This document shows, piece by piece, positions 50,085 to 63,212 of a stretch of 64,000 bases of DNA. The stretch covers positions 1,127,241 through 1,191,240 of the forward strand of contig CM049318.1 in the NCBI GenBank assembly GCA_026874595.1, in the 5' to 3' direction. The notes beneath the pieces were generated by a model that was given only the letters and a program-made list of their open reading frames with translations, was not told the origin of the DNA and searched no databases. The stretch's first letter is position 1. Each line of letters opens with the position of its first letter. Source of the DNA: Sipunculus nudus. Its lineage: Eukaryota > Annelida > Sipuncula > Golfingiida > Sipunculidae. Both the position numbers and the translations under genes were made by a program.

Positions 50085-53000
50085 TTCATTCTAGTTAATA
50101 TTCATAGATATGTTCTGCGGATTTGATTACCTGGTGGATCCAGTAAAGGCGTTCTGCCTCAGCGGAGGAATGTGCTCAGTTGAAGTTCATTCTAGTTAAT
50201 ATCCATAGATATTTTCTGCGGATTTGGTTTATCTGGTGGATCCAGTAAAGGCGTTCTGCCTCAGCGGAGGAATGTGCTCAGTTGAAGTACATTCTAGTTA
50301 ATATTCATAGATATTTTCTGCGGATTTGGATTACCTGGTGGATCCAGTAAAGGCGTTCTGCCTCAGCGGAGGAATGTGCTCAGTTGAAGTTCATTCCAGT
50401 TAATATTCATAGATATTTTCTGCGGATTTGGATTACCTGGTGGATCCAGTAAAGGTGTTCTGCCTTAGCGGAGGAATGTGCTGAGTTGTAGTTCATTCTA
50501 GTTAATATTCATAGATATTTTCTGCGGATTTGGATTACCTGGTGGATCCAGTAAAGGAGTTCTGCCTCAGCGGAGGAATGTGCTCAGTTGAAGTTCATTC
50601 TAGTTAATATTCATAGATATTTTCTGCGGATTTGGTTTATCTGGTGGATCCAGTAAAGGTGTTCTGCCTCAGCGGAGGAATGTGCTCAGTTGAAGTTCAT
50701 TCTAGTTAATATTCATAGATATTTTCTGCGGATTTGGATTACCTGGTGGATCCAGTAAAGGCGTTCTGCCTTAGCGGAGGAATGTGCTCAGTTGAAGTTC
50801 ATTCTAGTTAATATTCATAGATATTTTCTGCGGATTTGGATTACCTGGTGGATCCAGTAAAGGCGTTCTGCCTTAGCGGAGGATTGTGCTCAGTTGAAGT
50901 TCATTCTAGTTAATATTCATAGATATTTTCTGCGGATTTGGATTACCTGGTGGATCCAGTAAAGGCGTTCTGCCTCAGCGGAGGAATGTGCTCAGTTGAA
51001 GTTCATTCTAGTTAATATTCATAGATATTTTCTGCGGATATGGATTACCTAGTGGATCCAGTAAAGGCGTTCTGCCTCAGCGGAGGAATGTGCTAAGTTG
51101 AAGTTCATTCTAGTTAATATTCATAGATATTTTCTGCGGATTTGGTTTACCTGGTGGATCCATTAAAGGCGTTCTGCCTTAGCGGAGGAATGTGCTAAGT
51201 TGAAGTTCATTCTAGTTAATATTCATAGATATTTTCTGCGGATTTGGATTACCTGGTGGATCCAGTTAAGGCGTTCTGCCTGAGCGGAGGAATGTGCTCA
51301 GTTGAAGTTCATTCTAGTTAATATTCATAGATATTTTCTGCGGATTTGGATTACCTGGTGGATCCAGTAAAGGCGTTCTGCCTCAGCGGAGGAATGTGCT
51401 CAGTTGAAGTTCATTCTAGTTAATATTCATAGATATTTTCTGCGGATTTGGATTACCTGGTGGATCCAGTAAAGGCGTTCTGCCTCAGCGGAGGAATGTG
51501 CTAAGTTGAAGTTCATTCTAGTTAATATTCATAGATATTTTCTGCGGATTTGGATTGCCTGGTGGATCCAGTAAAGGTGTTCTGCCTCAGCGGAGGAATG
51601 TGCTCAGTTGAAGTTCATTCTAGTTAATATTCATAGATATTTTCTGCGGATTTGGATTACCTGGTGGATCCAGTATAGGCGTTCTGCCTCAGCGGAGGAA
51701 TGTGCTCAGTTGAAGTTCATTCTAGTTAATATTCATAGATATTTTCTGCGGATTTGGATTACCTGGTGGATCCAGTAAAGCCGTTCTGCCTTAGCGGAGG
51801 AATTTGCTCAGTTGAAGTTCATTCTAGTTAATATTCATAGATATTTTCTGCGGATTTGGATTACCTGGTGGATCCAGTAAAGGTGTTCTGCCTTAGCGGA
51901 GGAATGTGCTCAGTTGAAGTTCATTCTAGTTAATATTCATAGATATTTTCGGCGGATTTGGATTACCTGGTGGATCCAGTAAAGGTGTTCTGCCTCAGCG
52001 GAGGAATGTGCTCAGTTGAAGTTCATTCTAGTTAATATCCATAGATATTTTCTGCGGATTTTGTTTATCTGGTGGATCCAGTAAAGGCGTTCTGCCTCAG
52101 CGGAGGAATGTGCTCAGTTGAAGTTCATTCTAGTTAATATTCATAGATATTTTCTGCGGATTTGGATTACCTGGTGGATCCAGTAAAGGCGTTCTGCCTC
52201 AGCGTAGGAATGTGCTCAGTTGAAGTTCATTCTAGTTAATATTCATAGATATTTTCTGCGGATTTGGATTACCTGGTCGATCCAGTAAAGGCGTTCTGCC
52301 TCAGCGGAGGAATGTGCTCAGTTGAAGTTCATTCTAGTAAATATTCATAGATATTTTCTGCGGATTTGGATTACCTGGTGGATCCAGTAAAGGCGTTCTG
52401 CCTCAGCGGAGGAATGTGCTCAGTTGAAGTTCATTCTAGTTAATATTCATAGATATTTTCTGCGGATTTGGATTACCTGGTGGATCCAGTAAAGGCGTTC
52501 TGCCTCAGCGGAGGAATGTGCTCAGTTGAAGTTCATTCTAGTTAATATTCATAGACATTTTCTGCGGATTTGGATTACCTGGTGGATCCAGTAAAGGCGT
52601 TCTGCCTCAGCGGAGGAATGTGCTCAGTTGAAGTTCATTCTAGTAAATATTCATAGATATTTTCTGCGGATTTGGATTACCTGGTGGATCCAGTAAAGGC
52701 GTTCTGCCTCAGCGGAGGAATGTGCTCAGTTGAAGTTCATTCCAGTTAATATTCATAGATATTTTCTGCGGATTTGGATTACCTGGTGGATCCAGTAAAG
52801 GCGTTCTGCCTCAGCGGAGGAATGTGCTCAGTTGAAGTTCATTCTAGTTAATATTCATAGACATTTTCTGCGGATTTGGATTACCTGGTGGATCCAGTAA
52901 AGGCGTTCTGCCTCAGCGGAGGAATGTGCTCAGTTGAAGTTCATTCTAGTTAATATTCATAGATATTTTCTGCGGATTTGGATTACCTGGTGGATCCAGT

Positions 53001-55688
53001 AAAGGCGTTCTGCCTCAGCGGAGGAATGTGCTCAGTTGAAGTTCATTCTAGTTAATATTCATAGATATTTTCTGCGGATTTGTTTACCTGGTGGATCCAG
53101 TAAAGGCGTTCTGCCTCAGCGGAGGAATGTGCTCTGTTGAAGTTCATTCTAGTTAATATTCATAGATATTTTCTGCGGATTTGGATTACCTGGTGGATCC
53201 AGTAAAGGCGTTCTGCCTCAGCGGAGGAATGTGCTCAGTTGAAGTTCATTCTAGTTAATATTCATAGATATTTTCTGCGGAATTGGATTACCTGGTGGAT
53301 CCAGTAAAGGTGTTCTGCCTAAGCGGAGGAATGTGCTCAGTTGAAGTTCATTCTAGTTAATATTCATAGATATTTTCTGCGGATTTGGATTACCTGGTGG
53401 ATCCAGTAAAAGCGTTCTGCCTCAGCGGAGGAATGTGCTCAGTTGAAGTTCATTCTAGTTAATATTCATAGATATTTTCTGCGGATTTGGTTTATCTGGT
53501 GGATCCAGTAAAGGTGTTCTGCCTCAGCGGAGGAATGTGCTCAGTTGAAGTTCATTCTAGTTAATATTCATAGATATTTTCTGCGGATTTGGATTACCTG
53601 GTGGATCCAGTAAAGGCGTTCTGCCTCAGCGGAGGAATGCGCTCAGTTGAAGTTCATTCTAGTTAATATTCATAGATATTTTCTGCGGATTTGGATTACC
53701 TGGTGGATCCAGTAAAGGCGTTCTGCCTCAGCGGAGGAATGTGCTCAGTTGAAGTTCATTCTAGTTAATATTCATTGATATTTTCTGCGGATTTGATTAC
53801 CTGGTGGATCCAGTAAAGGTGTTCTGCCTCAGCGGAGGAATGTGCTCAGTTGAAGTTCATTTTAGTTAATATTCATAGATATTTTCTGCGGATTTGGATT
53901 ACCTGGTGGATCCAGTAAAGGCGTTCTGCCTCAGCGGAGGAATGTGCTCAGTTGAAGTTCATTCTAGTTAATATTCATAGATATTTTCTGCGGATTTGGA
54001 TTACCTGGTGGATCCAGTAAAGGTGTTCTGCCTCAGCGGAGGAATGTGCTCAGTTGAAGTTCATTCTAGTTAATATTCATAGATATTTTCTGCGGATTTG
54101 GATTACCTGGTGGATCCAGTAAAGGTGTTCTGCCTCAGCGGAGGAATGTGCTCAGTTGAAGTTCATTCTAGTTAATATCCATAGATATTTTCTGCGGATT
54201 TGGTTTATCTGGTGGATCCAGTAAAGGTGTTCTGCCTCAGCGGAATAATGTGCTCAGTTGAAGTTCATTCTAGTTAATATCCATAGATATTTTCTGCGGA
54301 TTTGGTTTATCTGGTGGATCCAGTAAAGGCGTTCTGCCTCAGCGGAGGAATGTGCTCAGTTGAAGTTCATTCTAGTTAATATTCATAGATATTTTCTGCG
54401 GATTTGATTACCTGGTGGATCCAGTAAAGGCGTTCTGCCTCAGCGGAGGAATGTGCTCAGTTGAAGTTCATTCTAGTTAATATTCATAGATATTTTCTGC
54501 GGATTTGGTTTATCTGGTGGATCCAGTAAAGGTGTTCTGCCTCAGCGGAGGAATGTGCTCAGTTGAAGTTCATTCTAGTTAATATTCATAGATATTTTCC
54601 GCGGATTTGGATTACCTGGTGGATCCAGTAAAGGCGTTCTGCCTCAGCGGAGGAATGTGCTCAGTTGAAGTTCATTCTAGTTAATATTCATAGATATTTT
54701 CTGCGGATTTGGATTACCTGGTAGATCCAGTAAAGGCGTTCTGCCTTAGCGGAGGAATGTGCTCAGTTGAAGTTCATTCTAGTTAATATTCATAGATATT
54801 TTCTGCGGATTTGGATTACCTGGTGGATCCAGTAAAGGCGTTCTGCCTCAGCGGAGGAATGTGCTCAGTTGAAGTTTATTCTAGTTAATATTCATAAATA
54901 TTTTCTGCGGATTTGGATTACCTGGTGGATCCAGTAAAGGCGTTCTGCCTCAGCGGAGGAATGTGCTCAGTTGAAGTTCATTCTAGTTAATATCCATAGA
55001 TATTTTCTGCGGATTTGGATTACCTGGTGGATCCAGTAAAGGTGTTCTGCCTCAGCGGAGGAATGTGCTCAGTTGAAGATCATTCTAGTTAATATTCATA
55101 GATATTTTCTGCGGATTTGATTACCTGGTGGATCCAGTAAAGGCGTTCTGCCTCAGCGGAGGAATGTGCTCAGTTGAAGTTCATTCTAGTTAATATCCAT
55201 AGATATTTTCTGCGGATTTGTTTATCTGGTGGATCCAGTAAAGGCGTTCTGCCTCAGCGGAGGAATGTGCTCAGTTGAAGTTCATTCAAGTTAATATTCA
55301 TAGATATTTTCTGCGGATTTGGATTACCTGGTGGATCCAGTAAAGGTGTTCTGCCTTAGCGGAGGAATGTGCTCAGTTGAAGTTCATTCTAGTTAATATT
55401 CATAGATATTTTCTGCGGATTTGGATTACCTGGTGGATCCAGTAAAGGTGTTCTGCCTCAGCGGAGGAATGTGCTCAGTTGAAGTTCATTCTAGTTAATA
55501 TTCATAGATATTTTCTGCGGATTCGGATTACCTGGTGGATCCAGTAAAGGCGTTCTGCCTCAGCGGAGGAATGTGCTCAGGTGAAGTTCATTCTAGTTAA
55601 TATTCATAGATATTTTCTGCGGATTTGGATTACCTGGTCGATCCAGTAAAGGCGTTCTGCCTCAGCGGAGGAATGTGCTCAGTTGAAG

Positions 55689-55788
55689 TTCATTCTAGTA
55701 AATCCATAGATATTTTCTGCGGATTTGGATTACCTGGTGGATCCAGTAAAGGTGTTCTGCCTCAGCGGAGGAATGTGCTCAGTTGAAG
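55689..55788 (+). repeat. 100-bp monomer, copy 4
   Basis: Same CTAGTAAATCC form, at offset 8,250 from 47439. Confidence 0.9.
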
Positions 55789-58337
55789 TTCATTCTAGTT
55801 AATATTCATAGATATGTTCTGCGGATTTGATTACCTGGTGGATCCAGTAAAGGCGTTCTGCCTCAGCGGAGGAATGTGCTCAGTTGAAGTTCATTCTAGT
55901 TAATATCCATAGATATTTTCTGCGGATTTGGTTTATCTGGTGGATCCAGTAAAGGCGTTCTGCCTCAGCGGAGGAATGTGCTCAGTTGAAGTTCATTCTA
56001 GTTAATATTCATAGATATTTTCTGCGGATTTGGATTACCTGGTGGATCCAGTAAAGGCGTTCTGCCTCAGCGGAGGAATGTGCTCAGTTGAAGTTCATTC
56101 CAGTTAATATTCATAGATATTTTCTGCGGATTTGGATTACCTGGTGGATCCAGTAAAGGTGTTCTGCCTTAGCGGAGGAATGTGCTGAGTTGTAGTTCAT
56201 TCTAGTTAATATTCATAGATATTTTCTGCGGATTTGGATTACCTGGTGGATCCAGTAAAGGTGTTCTGCCTCAGCGGAGGAATGTGCTCAGTTGAAGTTC
56301 ATTCTAGTTAATATTCATAGATATTTTCTGCGGATTTGGTTTATCTGGTGGATCCAGTAAAGGTGTTCTGCCTCAGCGGAGGAATGTGCTCAGTTGAAGT
56401 TCATTCTAGTTAATATTCATAGATATTTTCTGCGGATTTGGATTACCTGGTGGATCCAGTAAAGGCGTTCTGCCTTAGCGGAGGAATGTGCTCAGTTGAA
56501 GTTCATTCTAGTTAATATTCATAGATATTTTCTGCGGATTTGGATTATCTGGTGGATCCAGTAAAGGCGTTCTGCCTTAGCGGAGGATTGTGCTAAGTTG
56601 AAGTTCATTCTAGTTAATATTCATAGATATTTTCTGCGGATTTGGATTACCTGGTGGATCCAGTAAAGGCGTTCTGCCTCAGCGGAGGAATGTGCTCAGT
56701 TGAAGTTCATTCTAGTTAATATTCATAGATATTTTCTGCGGATTTGGATTACCTGGTGGATCCAGTAAAGGCGTTCTGCCTCAGCGGAGGAATGTACTAA
56801 GTTGAAGTTCATTCTAGTTAATATTCATAGATATTTTCTGCGGATTTGGTTTACCTGGTGGATCCATTAAAGGCGTTCTGCCTCAGCGGAGGAATGTGCT
56901 AAGTTGAAGTTCATTCTAGTTAATATTCATAGATATTTTCTGCGGATTTGGATTACCTGGTGGATCCAGTTAAGGCGTTCTGCCTCAGCGGAGGAATGTG
57001 CTCAGTTGAAGTTCATTCTAGTTAATATTCATAGATATTTTCTGCGGATTTGGATTACCTGGTGGATCCAGTAAAGGCGTTCTGCCTCAGCGGAGGAATG
57101 TGCTCAGTTGAAGTTCATTCTAGTTAATATTCATAGATATTTTCTGCGGATTTGGATTACCTGGTGGATCCAGTAAAGGCGTTCTGCCTCAGCGGAGGAA
57201 TGTGCTCAGTTGAAGTTCATTCTAGTTAATATTCATAGATATTTTCTGCGGATTTGGATTGCCTGGTGGATCCAGTAAAGGTGTTCTGCCTCAGCGGAGG
57301 AATGTGCTCAGTTGAAGTTCATTCTAGTTAATATTCATAGATATTTTCTGCGGATTTGGATTACCTGGTGGATCCAGTATAGGCGTTCTGCCTCAGCGGA
57401 GGAATGTGCTCAGTTGAAGTTCATTCTAGTTAATATTCATAGATATTTTCTGCGGATTTGGATTACCTGGTGGATCCAGTAAAGCCGTTCTGCCTCAGCG
57501 GAGGAATTTGCTCAGTTGAAGTTCATTCTAGTTAATATTCATAGATATTTTCTGCGGATTTGGATTACCTGGTGGATCCAGTAAAGGTGTTCTGCCTGAG
57601 CGGAGGAATGTGCTCAGTTGAAGTTCATTCTAGTTAATATTCATAGATATTTTCTGCGGATTTGGATTACCTGGTGGATCCAGTAAAGGTGTTCTGCCTC
57701 AGCGGAGGAATGTGCTCAGTTGAAGTTCATTCTAGTTAATATCCATAGATATTTTCTGCGGATTTTGTTTATCTGGTGGATCCAGTAAAGGCGTTCTGCC
57801 TCAGCGGAGGAATGTGCTCAGTTGAAGTTCATTCTAGTTAATATTCATAGATATTTTCTGCGGATTTGGATTACCTGGTGGATCCAGTAAAGGCGTTCTG
57901 CCTCAGCGTAGGAATGTGCTCAGTTGAAGTTCATTCTAGTTAATATTCATATATATTTTCTGCGGATTTGGATTACCTGGTCGATCCAGTAAAGGCGTTC
58001 TGCCTCAGCGGAGGAATGTGCTCAGTTGAAGTTCATTCTAGTAAATATTCATAGATATTTTCTGCGGATTTGGATTACCTGGTGGATCCAGTAAAGGCGT
58101 TCTGCCTCAGCGGAGGAATGTGCTCAGTTGAAGTTCATTCTAGTTAATATTCATAGATATTTTCTGCGGATTTGGATTACCTGGTGGATCCAGTAAAGGC
58201 GTTCTGCCTCAGCGGAGGAATGTGCTAAGTTGAAGTTCATTCTAGTTAATATTCATAGACATTTTCTGCGGATTTGGATTACCTGGTGGATCCAGTAAAG
58301 GCGTTCTGCCTCAGCGGAGGAATGTGCTCAGTTGAAG

Positions 58338-59967
58338 TTCATTCTAGTTAATATTCATAGATATTTTCTGCGGATTTGGATTACCTGGTCGATCCAGTAA
58401 AGGCGTTCTGCCTCAGCGGAGGAATGTGCTCAGTTGAAGTTCATTCTAGTAAATATTCATAGATATTTTCTGCGGATTTGGATTACCTGGTGGATCCAGT
58501 AAAGGCGTTCTGCCTCAGCGGAGGAATGTGCTCAGTTGAAGTTCATTCCAGTTAATATTCATAGATATTTTCTGCGGATTTGGATTACCTGTTGGATCCA
58601 GTAAAGGCGTTCTGCCTCAGCGGAGGAATGTGCTCAGTTGAAGTTCATTCTAGTTAATATTCATAGACATTTTCTGCGGATTTGGATTACCTGGTGGATC
58701 CAGTAAAGGCGTTCTGCCTCAGCGGAGGAATGTGCTCAGTTGAAGTTCATTCTAGTTAATATTCATAGATATTTTCTGCGGATTTGGATTACCTGGTGGA
58801 TCCAGTAAAGGCGTTCTGCCTCAGCGGAGGAATGTGCTCAGTTGAAGTTCATTCTAGTTAATATTCATAGATATTTTCTGCGGATTTGTTTACCTGGTGG
58901 ATCCAGTAAAGGCGTTCTGCCTCAGCGGAGGAATGTGCTCAGTTGAAGTTCATTCTAGTTAATATTCATAGATATTTTCTGCGGATTTGGATTACCTGGT
59001 GGATCCAGTAAAGGCGTTCTGCCTCAGCGGAGGAATGTGCTCAGTTGAAGTTCATTCTAGTTAATATTCATAGACATTTTCTGCGGATTTGGATTACCTG
59101 GTGGATCCAGTAAAGGTGTTCTGCCTCAGCGGAGGAATGTGCTCAGTTGAAGTTCATTCTAGTTAATATTCATAGATATTTTCTGCGGATTTGGATTACC
59201 TGGTCGATCCAGTAAAGGCGTTCTGCCTCAGCGGAGGAATGTGCTCAGTTGAAGTTCATTCTAGTAAATATTCATAGATATTTTCTGCGGATTTGGATTA
59301 CCTGGTGGATCCAGTAAAGGCGTTCTGCCTCAGCGGAGGAATGTGCTCAGTTGAAGTTCATTCCAGTTAATATTCATAGATATTTTCTGCGGATTTGGAT
59401 TACCTGTTGGATCCAGTAAAGGCGTTCTGCCTCAGCGGAGGAATGTGCTCAGTTGAAGTTCATTCTAGTTAATATTCATAGACATTTTCTGCGGATTTGG
59501 ATTACCTGGTGGATCCAGTAAAGGCGTTCTGCCTCAGCGGAGGAATGTGCTCAGTTGAAGTTCATTCTAGTTAATATTCATAGATATTTTCTGCGGATTT
59601 GGATTACCTGGTGGATCCAGTAAAGGCGTTCTGCCTCAGCGGAGGAATGTGCTCAGTTGAAGTTCATTCTAGTTAATATTCATAGATATTTTCTGCGGAT
59701 TTGTTTACCTGGTGGATCCAGTAAAGGCGTTCTGCCTCAGCGGAGGAATGTGCTCAGTTGAAGTTCATTCTAGTTAATATTCATAGATATTTTCTGCGGA
59801 TTTGGATTACCTGGTGGATCCAGTAAAGGCGTTCTGCCTCAGCGGAGGAATGTGCTCAGTTGAAGTTCATTCTAGTTAATATTCATAGATATTTTCTGCG
59901 GATTTGGATTACCTGGTGGATCCAGTAAAGGTGTTCTGCCTAAGCGGAGGAATGTGCTCAGTTGAAG
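58338..59967 (+). repeat. Local 815-bp tandem duplication (8 monomers)
   Basis: Two successive eight-monomer blocks, 58338-59152 and 59153-59967, share the order GGTCGATCC, AGTAAATATTC, CCAGTT with CTGTTGG, GACATTTTC, A, GGATTTGTTTACC (101 bp), A, A. CTGTTGG is found at 58592 and 59407 and I saw it nowhere else. The eighth monomers differ (GACATTTTC only in the first; CTAAGCGG only in the second). Confidence 0.9.
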
Positions 59968-60884
59968 TTCATTCTAGTTAATATTCATAGATATTTTCTG
60001 CGGATTTGGATTACCTGGTGGATCCAGTAAAGGTGTTCTGCCTCAGCGGAGGAATGTGCTCAGTTGAAGTTCATTCTAGTTAATATTCATAGATATTTTC
60101 TGCGGATTTGGTTTATCTGGTGGATCCAGTAAAGGTGTTCTGCCTCAGCGGAGGAATGTGCTCAGTTGAAGTTCATTCTAGTTAATATTCATAGATATTT
60201 TCTGCGGATTTGGATTACCTGGTGGATCCAGTAAAGGCGTTCTGCCTCAGCGGAGGAATGCGCTCAGTTGAAGTTCATTCTAGTTAATATTCATAGATAT
60301 TTTCTGCGGATTTGGATTACCTGGTGGATCCAGTATAGGCGTTCTGCCTCAGCGGAGGAATGTGCTCAGTTGAAGTTCATTCTAGTTAATATTCATTGAT
60401 ATTTTCTGCGGATTTGATTACCTGGTGGATCCAGTAAAGGTGTTCTGCCTCAGCGGAGGAATGTGCTCAGTTGAAGTTCATTCTAGTTAATATTCATAGA
60501 TATTTTCTGCGGATTTGGATTACCTGGTGGATCCAGTAAAGGCGTTCTGCCTCAGCGGAGGAATGTGCTCAGTTGAAGTTCATTCTAGTTAATATTCATA
60601 GATATTTTCTGCGGATTTGGATTACCTGGTGGATCCAGTAAAGGTGTTCTGCCTCAGCGGAGGAATGTGCTCAGTTGAAGTTCATTCTAGTTAATATTCA
60701 TAGATATTTTCTGCGGATTTGGATTACCTGGTGGATCCAGTAAAGGTGTTCTGCCTCAGCGGAGGAATGTGCTCAGTTGAAGTTCATTCTAGTTAATATC
60801 CATAGATATTTTCTGCGGATTTGGTTTATGTGGTGGATCCAGTAAAGGTGTTCTGCCTCAGCGGAGGAATGTGCTCAGTTGAAG

Positions 60885-62208
60885 TTCATTCTAGTTAATA
60901 TTCATAGATATTTTCTGCGGATTTGGATTACCTGGTGGATCCAGTAAAGGCGTTCTGCCTCAGCGGAGGAATGTGCTCAGTTGAAGTTCATTCTAGTTAA
61001 TATTCATAGATATTTTCTGCGGATTTGGATTACCTGGTGGATCCAGTAAAGGCGTTCTGCCTCAGCGGAGGAATGTGCTTAGTTGAAGTTCATTCTAGTT
61101 AATATTCACAGATATTTTCTGCGGATTTGGATTACCTGGTCGATCCAGTAAAGGTGTTCTGCCTCAGCGGAGGAATGTGCTCAGTTGAAGTTCATTCTAG
61201 TTAATATTCATAGATATTTTCTGCGGATTTGGATTACCTGGTGGATCCAGTAAAGGCGTTCTGCCTCAGCGGAGGAATGTGCTCAGTTGAAGTTCATTCT
61301 AGTTAATATCCATAGATATTTTCTGCGGATTTGAATTACCTGGTGGATCCAGTAAAGGCGTTCTGCCTCAGCGGAGGAATGTGCTCAGTTGAAGTTCATT
61401 CTAGTTAATATTCATAGATATTTTCTGCGGATTTGATTACCTGGTGGATCCAGTAAAGGCGTTCTGCCTCAGCGGAGGAATGTGCTCAGTTGAAGTTCAT
61501 TCTAGTTAATATCCATAGATATTTTCTGCGGATTTGGATTACCTGGTGGATCCAGTAAAGGTGTTCTGCCTCAGCGGAGGAATGTGCTCAGTTGAAGTTC
61601 ATTCTAGTTAATATTCATAGATATTTTCTGCGGATTTGGATTACCTGGTGGATTCAGTAAAGGTGTTCTGCCTCAGCGGAGGAATGTGCTCAGTTGAAGT
61701 TCATTCTAGTTAATATTCATAGATATTTTCTGCGGATTTGGTTTATCTGGTGGATCCAGTAAAGGTGTTCTGCCTCAGCGGAGGAATGTGCTCAGTTGAA
61801 GTTCATTCTAGTTAATATTCATAGATATTTGCTGCGGATTTGGATTACCTGGTGGATCCAGTAAAGGCGTTCTGCCTCAGCGGAGGAATGTGCTCAGTTG
61901 AAGTTCATTCTAGTTAATATTCATAGATATTTTCTGCGGATTTGGATTACCTGGTGGATCCAGTAAAGGCGTTCTGCCTCAGCGGAGGAATGTGCTCAGT
62001 TGAAGTTCATTCTAGTTAATATCCATAGATATTTTCTGCGGATTTGGATTACCTGGTGGATCCAGTAAAGGTTTTCTGCCTCAGCGGAGGAATGTGCTCA
62101 GTTGAAGTTCATTCTGGTTAATATTCATAGATATGTTCTGCGGTTTTGATTACCTGGTGGATCCAGTAAAGGTGTTCTGCCTCAGCGGAGGAATGTGCTC
62201 AGTTGAAG
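60885..62208 (+). repeat. 13-monomer block shared with 5150-6473
   Basis: It is collinear with 5150-6473 at a constant offset of 55,735. Differences are single bases, such as GGATTCAG near 61654 and ATTTGCTGCGG near 61830. Its last three monomers are also monomers 1-3 of a 15-mer (GGTTTT at 62070). Confidence 0.87.
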
Positions 62209-62615
62209 TTCATTCTAGTTAATATTCATAGATATTTTCTGCGGATTTGGTTTATCTGGTGGATCCAGTAAAGGTGTTCTGCCTCAGCGGAGGAATGTGC
62301 TCAGTTGAAGTTCATTCTAGTTAATATTCATAGATATTTTCTGCGGATTTGATTACCTGGTGGATCCAGTAAAGGCGTTCTGCCTCAGCGGAGGAATGTG
62401 CTAAGTTGAAGTTCATTCTAGTTAATATTCATAGATATTTTCTGCGGATTTGGTTTATCTGGTGGATCCAGTAAAGGTGTTCTGCCTCAGCGGAGGAATG
62501 TGCTCAGTTGAAGTTCATTCTAGTTAATATTCATTGTTATTTTCTGCGGATTTGGATTACCTGGTGGATCCAGTAAAGGCGTTCTGCCTCAGCGGAGGAA
62601 TGTGCACAGTTGAAG
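61904..62615 (+). repeat. 15-mer HOR shortened to 7 monomers (712 bp)
   Basis: Monomers 1-3 are followed directly by 12-15 (C2, B, C2, A with GCACAG). Loss of monomers 4-11 (801 bp) explains the length exactly. The last monomer has a private TTCATTGTTATT change near 62535. Confidence 0.87.
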
Positions 62616-63212
62616 TTCATTCTAGTTAATATTCATAGATATTTTCTGCGGATTTGGATTACCTGGTGGATCCAGTAAAGGCGTTCTGCCTCAGCGGAGG
62701 AATGTGCTCAGTTGAAGTTCATTCTAGTTAATATCCATAGATATTTTCTGCGGATTTGGATTACCTGGTGGATCCAGTAAAGGTGTTCTGCCTCAGCGGA
62801 GGAATGTGCTCAGTTGAAGTTCATTCTAGTTAATATTCATAGATATGTTCTGCGGATTTGATTACCTGGTGGATCCAGTAAAGGCGTTCTGCCTCAGCGG
62901 AGGAATGTGCTCAGTTGAAGTTCATTCTAGTTAATATCCATAGATATTTTCTGCGGATTTGGTTTATCTGGTGGATCCAGTAAAGGCGTTCTGCCTCAGC
63001 GGAGGAATGTGCTCAGTTGAAGTTCATTCTAGTTAATATTCATAGATATTTTCTGCGGATTTGATTACCTGGTGGTTCCAGTAAAGGCGGAGGAATGTGC
63101 TCAGTTGAAGTTCATTCTAGTTAATATTCATAGATATTTTCTGTGGATTTGGATTACCTGGTGGATCCAGTAAAGGCGTTCTGCCTCAGCGGAGGAATGT
63201 GCTCAGTTGAAG
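62616..63212 (+). repeat. Partial 15-mer HOR (monomers 1-6)
   Basis: The order is A, A(TATCC, GGTGTT), B(ATATGTT), C1, short form with GGTTCCAG, A(TTCTGTGG). It is the same subtype and order as 25358-25954, and is likewise followed by the AAAGCG cassette. Confidence 0.86.
63023..63110 (+). repeat. 88-bp short monomer, copy 7
   Basis: It has the 13-bp deletion plus GGTTCCAG, the lineage of 1921, 3435 and 25765. Confidence 0.92.

Larger units (their letters stand above)
46319..54568 (+). repeat. Large repeat III, shortened copy 2 plus copy 3 (8,250 bp)
   Basis: TTTTCCGCGG (46350) starts copy 2, which has lost three monomers (B, A, A) and one base (GGATTTGTTTATC near 46970), together 306 bp. 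It runs to GATTGCC (49215), then at a type B monomer (49272) jumps back to sequence equivalent to 41124. Copy 3 then runs to 54568. The jump is a fused junction expected from unequal exchange. Confidence 0.85.
49373..57317 (+). repeat. 8.15-kb super-repeat, unit 2 (7,945 bp)
   Basis: Counterpart of 41225-49372. It has one additional monomer in its first half (offset rises from 8,148 to 8,250), two fewer in the second half (one CATTAAAGG monomer instead of two) and no terminal B monomer; these account for the 203-bp difference. TTTTCGGCGG (near 51951) is shared only with 43802, and GGATTTGTTTATC (near 55210) only with 46970. Confidence 0.85.
54569..60884 (+). repeat. Large repeat III, copy 4 (ends in a chimeric tail)
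   Basis: It starts with TTTTCCGCGG (54600) and carries the GGATTTGTTTATC change of copy 2. After GATTGCC (57261) it continues with GTATAGGCG, as copies 1 and 3 do, instead of jumping back. It includes an 815-bp local duplication and TTCATTGAT (60397), and ends with a C monomer with GGTTTATGTGG (60783), after which the array matches 5150 onward. Confidence 0.84.
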
